This document shows, piece after piece, positions 58,978-64,000 of a DNA stretch of 64,000 nucleotides. The notes beneath the pieces were generated by a model. It was not told the DNA's origin. It did no database searches and saw nothing but the letters and a program-made list of their open reading frames with translations. The position numbers were made by a program, and so were the translations under genes. The stretch is from contig NZ_BMUG01000002.1 of the NCBI RefSeq assembly GCF_014650075.1, forward strand, positions 1 through 64,000. Reading direction: 5' to 3'. This DNA comes from Streptomyces microflavus. GTDB lineage: Bacteria > Actinomycetota > Actinomycetes > Streptomycetales > Streptomycetaceae. Each line of letters starts with the position of its first letter. Position 1 is the stretch's first letter.

Positions 58978-61035
58978 CTAGCTCTCGGGACGCTCCTCGG
59001 GGATCGCCTCGGTGGACGGGGCGATGTCCTTCGTCAGGTCCGTCGGGGCGATCTCCGGCGGGGCGGCCGAACCGTTGGCGGTGGAAGCGCCGTTGGTGAG
59101 CGCCAGCTCCTTCGGAGAGAGCACCGGGGGCCGCGTCGACGGGGTGCGCCGGGCGGAGCCGGTCCACGCCGGACGGGCGGGACGCTTGACGATCGGGGCG
59201 AAGATCTCCGCGATCTGCTCCTTGCCGAGCGTCTCCTTCTCCAGGAGTTCGAGCACGAGGGCGTCGAGGATGTCGCGGTTCTCGACGAGGATCTCCCACG
59301 CGTCGTGGTGCGCGCTGTCGATGAGCTTCTTGACCTCTTCGTCGACGAGCGCCGCGACCTCTTCCGAGTAATCGCGCTGGTGGCCCATCTCCCGGCCCAG
59401 GAAGGGCTCGGTGTTGTCGCCGCCGAACTTGATGGCGCCGAGCCGCTCCGTCATGCCGTACTGCGTGACCATCGCGCGGGCCGTTGCGGTGGCCTTCTCG
59501 ATGTCGTTCGCAGCGCCGGTGGTCGGGTCGTGGAAGACCAGTTCCTCGGCCGCGCGCCCGCCCAGCATGTACGCCAGCTGGTCGAGCATCTCGTTGCGGG
59601 TCGTGGAGTACTTGTCCTCCTCCGGGAGCACCATCGTGTAACCGAGGGCGCGGCCGCGGGAGAGGATCGTGATCTTGTGGACCGGGTCCGACTGGGGGGA
59701 GGCCGCCGCGACCAGGGCGTGTCCGCCCTCGTGGTACGCGGTGATCTTCTTTTCCTTCTCGGACATGATCCGGGTCCGCTTCTGCGGGCCCGCCACGACG
59801 CGGTCGATGGCCTCGTCGAGCATCTCGTTGTCGATGAGCTTCCTGTTGCTGCGCGCCGTCAGGAGCGCGGCCTCGTTCAGCACGTTCGACAGGTCGGCAC
59901 CGGTGAAGCCGGGCGTGCGGCGGGCGACGGCGCCGAGATCGACGTCCTTCGCCACCGGCTTGCCCTTCTGGTGGACCTTGAGGATCTCCAGCCGGCCCAG
60001 CATGTCGGGGCGGTCGACCGCGATCTGCCGGTCGAAGCGTCCCGGGCGCAGGAGGGCCGGGTCGAGGATGTCCGGGCGGTTCGTGGCGGCGATCAGGATG
60101 ACCCCGCCCTTCACGTCGAACCCGTCCATCTCGACGAGCAGCTGGTTGAGCGTCTGCTCGCGCTCGTCGTGACCGCCGCCCATACCGGCACCGCGGTGCC
60201 GGCCGACGGCGTCGATCTCGTCGACGAAGACGATCGCCGGGGCGTTCGCCTTGGCCTGCTCGAAGAGGTCACGCACACGGGAGGCACCGACACCGACGAA
60301 CATCTCGACGAAGTCGGACCCGGAGATCGAGTAGAACGGCACGCCCGCTTCGCCGGCGACGGCGCGTGCGAGCAGCGTCTTGCCCGTACCGGGCGGCCCG
60401 TAGAGCAGGACGCCCTTGGGGATCTTGGCGCCGACGGCCTGGAACTTCGCCGGCTCCTGGAGGAACTCCTTGATCTCGTGGAGCTCCTCGACCGCCTCGT
60501 CGGACCCCGCCACATCGGCGAAGGTCGTCTTCGGGGTGTCCTTGGTGATCAGCTTGGCCTTGGACTTGCCGAACTGCATGACCTTGGAGCCGCCACCCTG
60601 CATCTGGTTCATCAGAAACAGGAAGACGACGACGATCAGGACGAAGGGCAGCAGCGAGAGGAGGATCGAGACGAACGGGGACTGCTTCGACGGCGAGACG
60701 GTGTAACCCTTCTCGATGTCACCCGCCTCGAACTTCTGCTGCAGCGTGTCGGCGAGCTCGACGCCCTGGTTGCCGATGTAGCTCGCCTGGAACTTGTTGC
60801 CGGACTCACCGGCGAGCTTCTGGCCGTCCTTAAGTTCGATCTTGAGAATCTGTTCGTCACCGGTGGTCAGCTTGGCCTGCTCCACCTGGTCCTTGCTGAT
60901 CGCCTGGATCACCTTGCCGGTGTCCACCGTCTTGTAGCCGCCCGACGAGCCGACGACCTGCATCAACACGACCACGGCGAGGACGGCCAGCACGATCCAC
61001 ATGACCGGCCCACGGAAGTATCGCTTCACGTCCAT
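58978..61035 (-). CDS. ftsH: ATP-dependent zinc metalloprotease FtsH
   Basis: ATG 61035 gives 685 residues. Two membrane helices (about 10-27 and 122-140) flank an extracytoplasmic domain. The AAA module has Walker [14 protein letters not shown] (about 213-225), Walker [12 protein letters not shown] and SRH region [19 protein letters not shown]. The zinc site is HEGGH (about 434-438) with a downstream Asp-containing segment. FtsH degrades damaged membrane proteins and some regulators. The C-terminal 70 residues are Pro/Thr-rich. Ribosome-binding sequence near the ATG is weak. Confidence 0.97.
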   Translation of the reverse strand: MDVKRYFRGPVMWIVLAVLAVVVLMQVVGSSGGYKTVDTGKVIQAISKDQVEQAKLTTGDEQILKIELKDGQKLAGESGNKFQASYIGNQGVELADTLQQKFEAGDIEKGYTVSPSKQSPFVSILLSLLPFVLIVVVFLFLMNQMQGGGSKVMQFGKSKAKLITKDTPKTTFADVAGSDEAVEELHEIKEFLQEPAKFQAVGAKIPKGVLLYGPPGTGKTLLARAVAGEAGVPFYSISGSDFVEMFVGVGASRVRDLFEQAKANAPAIVFVDEIDAVGRHRGAGMGGGHDEREQTLNQLLVEMDGFDVKGGVILIAATNRPDILDPALLRPGRFDRQIAVDRPDMLGRLEILKVHQKGKPVAKDVDLGAVARRTPGFTGADLSNVLNEAALLTARSNRKLIDNEMLDEAIDRVVAGPQKRTRIMSEKEKKITAYHEGGHALVAAASPQSDPVHKITILSRGRALGYTMVLPEEDKYSTTRNEMLDQLAYMLGGRAAEELVFHDPTTGAANDIEKATATARAMVTQYGMTERLGAIKFGGDNTEPFLGREMGHQRDYSEEVAALVDEEVKKLIDSAHHDAWEILVENRDILDALVLELLEKETLGKEQIAEIFAPIVKRPARPAWTGSARRTPSTRPPVLSPKELALTNGASTANGSAAPPEIAPTDLTKDIAPSTEAIPEERPES

Positions 61036-61203
61036 CCATACGGAGCGAAGTCGCCCCGTCCCTCCTGCCTAGGTAAATGCTGCTGTTTGAAAAGAGTGTT
61101 CTTCGGACGGTACCCCAGCGGGGGCGCCCGCGACCGCTGGGTGCGGCGGAGAAACCCGCTTTCGAAGCTTCAACGGCCCGAAGGCGGCCAGGGTTCCCGG
61201 GGG

Positions 61204-61758
61204 TCAGCCGCCGTAGACGTGCGGGGCGAGCGTGCCGACGAACGGGAGGTTGCGGTACTTCTCCGCGTAGTCCAGGCCGTAGCCGACGACGAACTCGTTG
61301 GGGATGTCGAAGCCGATCCACTTCACGTCGATCGCGACCTTGGCGGCGTCCGGCTTGCGCAGCAGGGTGCAGACCTCGAGCGAGGCCGGCTCCCGGGAGC
61401 CCAGGTTGGACAGCAGCCAGGACAGCGTCAGGCCCGAGTCGATGATGTCCTCGACGATCAGGACGTGCTTGCCCTTGATGTCGGTGTCCAGGTCCTTGAG
61501 GATCCGGACGACACCGGAGGACTGGGTGCCCGCCCCGTACGAGGAGACGGCCATCCAGTCCATCGTGACGGGGGTGGACAGCGCGCGCGCCAGGTCCGCC
61601 ATGACCATCACCGCGCCCTTGAGGACGCCGACGAGGAGCAGGTCCTTGCCCGCGTACTCCGCGTCGATCTTCGCGGCCAGTTCGACGAGCTTCGCGTCGA
61701 TCTCTTCCTTGGTGAGGAGCACCGACTGAAGGTCGGTACCCATGTCCTTCTCGTTCAC
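61204..61758 (-). CDS. hpt: Hypoxanthine phosphoribosyltransferase
   Basis: GTG 61758 ([11 protein letters not shown]) gives 184 residues; AAAGAGA lies upstream. ATG 61743 is an alternative start. The PRPP loop [17 protein letters not shown] (about 105-121), [20 protein letters not shown] and [20 protein letters not shown] identify the enzyme, which recycles hypoxanthine and guanine. The order tilS-hpt-ftsH on one strand is the same as in many Gram-positive bacteria. Confidence 0.96.
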   Translation of the reverse strand: MNEKDMGTDLQSVLLTKEEIDAKLVELAAKIDAEYAGKDLLLVGVLKGAVMVMADLARALSTPVTMDWMAVSSYGAGTQSSGVVRILKDLDTDIKGKHVLIVEDIIDSGLTLSWLLSNLGSREPASLEVCTLLRKPDAAKVAIDVKWIGFDIPNEFVVGYGLDYAEKYRNLPFVGTLAPHVYGG

Positions 61759-61843
61759 CCACGTCTCTTTCTCTGCCTGCCGGGCCCGGGGTGCGCCCCG
61801 GGCCCGGCCCGGCTGTTTCGCCTGCGTTTCAGCCGCTTGCGCG

Positions 61844-62962
61844 TCAGCTCTGCCGAATGACCAGTCTGCCACCCTGGCGTCGGGCCTCGACGCGGCCGGG
61901 CAGGTTGATGGCCCGCTGGCCGCGCCAGCCGGTGATCAGGCGGTCGACTTCTTCGAGATGGCGGGCGAAGAGGGAGCCGGCGGGCGCACCGGCCTCGATG
62001 ACGGCCCGGCGCAGCACCCGGCGGCGTACCGCGGGCGGCAGGACGTAGAGCTTGGCGCACTCCAGCTGGCCGGTGTCGTCGCGTACGGCGAGCTCGGCCT
62101 CGGCGGCCCAGGTGTCCAGCGCGTCGGCGTCGTCCCGGGAGAGCTGGGCCGTCCGGGCGAGGGCCTCGACGACACCTTTGCCGAGCGCCTTCTCCAGGGC
62201 GGGCAGGCCCTCGTGGCGCAGGCGGGAGCGGGTGTAGGCGGGGTCGATGTTGTGCGGGTCGTCCCAGACGGGGATCGACTGGACCAGGCAGGCCTTGCGG
62301 GCGGTCTGCCGGTCCAGCTGGAGGAAGGGGCGGCGGTAGCGGCCGGCCGGCCCGGAGGCGGCGGCCATGCCGGAGAGCGAGCGGATGCCGGAGCCGCGGG
62401 CGAGCCCGAGGAGGACGGTCTCGGCCTGGTCGTCGCGGGTGTGGCCGAGCAGCACGGCGGCGGCGCCGTGGCGTTCGGCGGCGGCGTCCAGCGCGGCGTA
62501 GCGGGCGTCGCGGGCGGCGGCCTCGGGGCCGCCCTCGCGTCCGACGTGCACGGCGACGGCCTCGACGGGGTCGAGGTCCATGGCGGCGAGCCGGGTGACG
62601 ACCTCGGCGGCGCGGAGGCCGGATCCCGGCTGGAGGTTGTGGTCGACGGTGATGCCGCCGGCCCGGACGTCGAGCTTGCGGGCCTCGAAGGCGAGGGCCG
62701 AGGCGAGCGCCATGGAGTCGGCGCCGCCGGAGCAGGCGACGAGGACCAGCGGGGCGGCGGGCCGTTCGGGGAGGGCGGTGCGGGAGCTGCCCGCCGTACC
62801 GGCCTCGGCGTAGCGGGAGGCGGCGGGCGCGGTGCGCCGGGCCTCCGCTCCGGGCCGGCCGGGGCCGCCGGGGCCTTCGTGCCGGTGGAATTCGGTGAGG
62901 ACGTCGTGGAGTACGCGGCGGACCGCCAGGCGTATCGCCGCGACCGCAGGATGGGGACCCAT
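61844..62962 (-). CDS. tilS: tRNA(Ile)-lysidine synthetase
   Basis: This 372-residue enzyme changes cytidine 34 of the AUA-reading isoleucine tRNA to lysidine. The PP-loop motif [12 protein letters not shown] (about 75-86) is clear. [15 protein letters not shown] and [20 protein letters not shown] follow. The N-terminus has an extra Gly/Pro/Ala stretch of about 45 residues between the first helix and the PP-loop. It lies 85 nt upstream of hpt on the same strand. Confidence 0.95.
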   Translation of the reverse strand: MGPHPAVAAIRLAVRRVLHDVLTEFHRHEGPGGPGRPGAEARRTAPAASRYAEAGTAGSSRTALPERPAAPLVLVACSGGADSMALASALAFEARKLDVRAGGITVDHNLQPGSGLRAAEVVTRLAAMDLDPVEAVAVHVGREGGPEAAARDARYAALDAAAERHGAAAVLLGHTRDDQAETVLLGLARGSGIRSLSGMAAASGPAGRYRRPFLQLDRQTARKACLVQSIPVWDDPHNIDPAYTRSRLRHEGLPALEKALGKGVVEALARTAQLSRDDADALDTWAAEAELAVRDDTGQLECAKLYVLPPAVRRRVLRRAVIEAGAPAGSLFARHLEEVDRLITGWRGQRAINLPGRVEARRQGGRLVIRQS

Positions 62963-63123
62963 GTCCGGTGCCCTTCGTGGAGATTCGGGAGGAGCGTCGA
63001 GCGCCGGAACGCGTGAGTCCCGTCACTCAGAGTGCGTCGATGGTGACAGAGGCAAGCTGTTCATCGAGCATTGCACGCCTTCCCATGCCCTCATGGTCCC
63101 TCGGATGGGTGATTGGAGGGCAG

Positions 63124-63146
63124 TTTCCCGGTCCTGGGCCGGGAAA
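63124..63146 (-). terminator. Hairpin after the DUF2342 gene
   Basis: TTTCCCGG (63124-63131) and CCGGGAAA (63139-63146) form an 8-bp stem with a 7-nt loop, 3 nt past the stop codon of the gene at 63150. Confidence 0.65.
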
Positions 63147-63149
63147 GGG

Positions 63150-64000
63150 TCACGATTCGGCCTTACGGTGCACCCGCGCGACCCACTCCGCGGGTTTGGC
63201 GATCTCCGCCTTGGTGGGCAGGGTGTTGGGCGAGGTCCAGACGCGGTTGAAGCCGTCCATGCCGACCTCTTCGACGACCGATCGTACGAACTTCTCGCCG
63301 TCCTTGTACTGCCGGAGCTTGGCGTCCAGGCCGAGCAGCTTGCGCAGTGCCTGGTCGAGCCGGCCGGCGCCCTGGGCCCGGCGCCGCTGGAACTTCTCCC
63401 GGATCTCGGAGACGGAGCCGACGACTTCGGGGCCGACGCCGTCCATCACGAAGTCCGCGTGGCCTTCGAGGAGGGACATCACGGCGGTGAGGCGGCCGAG
63501 CACCTCGCGCTGGGCGGGGGTCTGCACGACGTCGACGAGGCTGCGTCCGCCGTCCTCGCCCTTCTCGCCCTCGGGGCGGCCGGCGCCGGAGAGCGACTGG
63601 GCGGCCTCGCGCAGCCGCTCCAGGAAGGTCATCGGGTCGACGTCGGTCTCGTCCAGGAAGGTCTGGATCTCGCCCTGGAGGTGGTCGCGGAGCCAGGGGA
63701 CACCGGTGAACTGGGTGCGGTGGGTCTCCTCGTGGAGGGCGACCCAGAGCCGGAAGTCGTGCGGGTCCACGTCGAGCTCCCGCTCCACGTGGACGATGTT
63801 GGGGGCGACCAGCAGCAGCCGTCCACCGCCGTTCGGGGCGGCGGGGAGCTCGCGGGTGGCGGGGGCGAACGTCTCGTACTGGCCGAGCACCCGGGAGGCG
63901 AGGAACGAGAGCAGCATGCCCAGCTCGACGCCGGTGACCTTGCCGCCGACCGCACCGAGCACGGCACCGCCGGGTCCGCCGGAGCGCCGGCTCTCCATCT
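63150..64000 (-). CDS. Zinc-dependent metalloprotease-like protein (DUF2342), 5' end outside window
   Basis: At least 282 residues are visible and the frame runs on past the right edge, so the start is not in the window. The stretch LWVALHEETHRTQFTGVPWLRD carries a zincin-type HEETH motif; the downstream Glu in LEGHADFVMDGVG may be the third ligand. MLLSFLASRVLGQYE and the order of motifs match the DUF2342 family, in which some members are linked with coenzyme F420 genes. The in-frame ATG at 63998 is unlikely to be the true start. Confidence 0.85.
   Translation of the reverse strand, partial: MESRRSGGPGGAVLGAVGGKVTGVELGMLLSFLASRVLGQYETFAPATRELPAAPNGGGRLLLVAPNIVHVERELDVDPHDFRLWVALHEETHRTQFTGVPWLRDHLQGEIQTFLDETDVDPMTFLERLREAAQSLSGAGRPEGEKGEDGGRSLVDVVQTPAQREVLGRLTAVMSLLEGHADFVMDGVGPEVVGSVSEIREKFQRRRAQGAGRLDQALRKLLGLDAKLRQYKDGEKFVRSVVEEVGMDGFNRVWTSPNTLPTKAEIAKPAEWVARVHRKAES

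Noticed and set aside
63003..63110. Short frames of 19-23 codons on the minus strand before tilS
   Set aside because: Two overlapping frames are equally possible, neither has a convincing ribosome-binding site, and no coupling to tilS is seen.

Overview
The window is chromosomal DNA from a high-GC actinomycete, almost certainly a Streptomyces. Codon third positions are nearly all G/C. Gene order follows what I remember of the conserved core around the S. coelicolor sigE-cseABC, clpC-lsr2 and nad/fol/ftsH loci. Cell-envelope sensors, leaderless genes and family-level homologues also fit that genus. No tRNA, complete rRNA, CRISPR array or intact insertion sequence was seen. All assignments come from reading the sequence; no database search was run.

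Region 1 (1-10850, mostly minus strand): the left edge holds what looks like the promoter and leader region of an rRNA operon that runs out of the window to the left. Next come proC, a two-gene ABC exporter whose start codon lies inside a 22-bp operator-like palindrome, a small membrane protein, an SH3-domain protein, a membrane Ser/Thr kinase with a beta-propeller (plus strand), ilvD, a translationally coupled sugar-isomerase/TetR pair and a Ppx/GppA phosphatase.

Region 2 (10850-22660): a Cys-rich unknown protein, a sigma-like/zinc-finger/membrane/BACON fusion, the radA-disA pair (DNA repair and c-di-AMP), a MITE-like element set exactly at a stop codon, mutY, and the sigE-cseA-cseB-cseC envelope-stress operon. 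Here SigE carries an unusual repeat-rich tail that runs into cseA.

Region 3 (22860-27760): a secreted M23 peptidase and, divergent from it, the most notable locus in the window. This is a trypco2 gene translationally coupled to a 1092-residue trypsin-NACHT-LRR protein, a bacterial NLR-like predicted conflict or defence system, closed by a strong terminator.

Region 4 (27790-44360): clpC with a layered upstream region (ClgR-like box, sigma-R-type promoter, vegetative promoter with palindrome), an SCO3374-type protein overlapping lsr2 tail to tail, an ArgA-like acetyltransferase, an orphan BlaI regulator, a 59-residue membrane protein, the DUF2520-panC-nadB-nadC-coaX cofactor operon, a threonine-aldolase-like enzyme, an ArsR-type regulator and a NarL-type two-component pair.

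Region 5 (44450-64000): a MidA/NDUFAF7-like methyltransferase next to an orphan NuoD paralogue that keeps the arginine such enzymes methylate in mitochondria; a coiled-coil membrane protein; an OpuC-type osmoprotectant ABC system; an esterase; an MprF-like lysyltransferase; the folP-folB-folK operon facing folE; and ftsH, hpt, tilS and a DUF2342 metalloprotease cut by the window edge.

At least a dozen genes have a TANNNT hexamer 6-7 nt before the start codon and little or no Shine-Dalgarno sequence, so leaderless transcription is probably common here. Most of the window is conserved housekeeping and envelope-stress functions. The accessory-looking parts are the NACHT locus, the MITE and the intergenic repeats.
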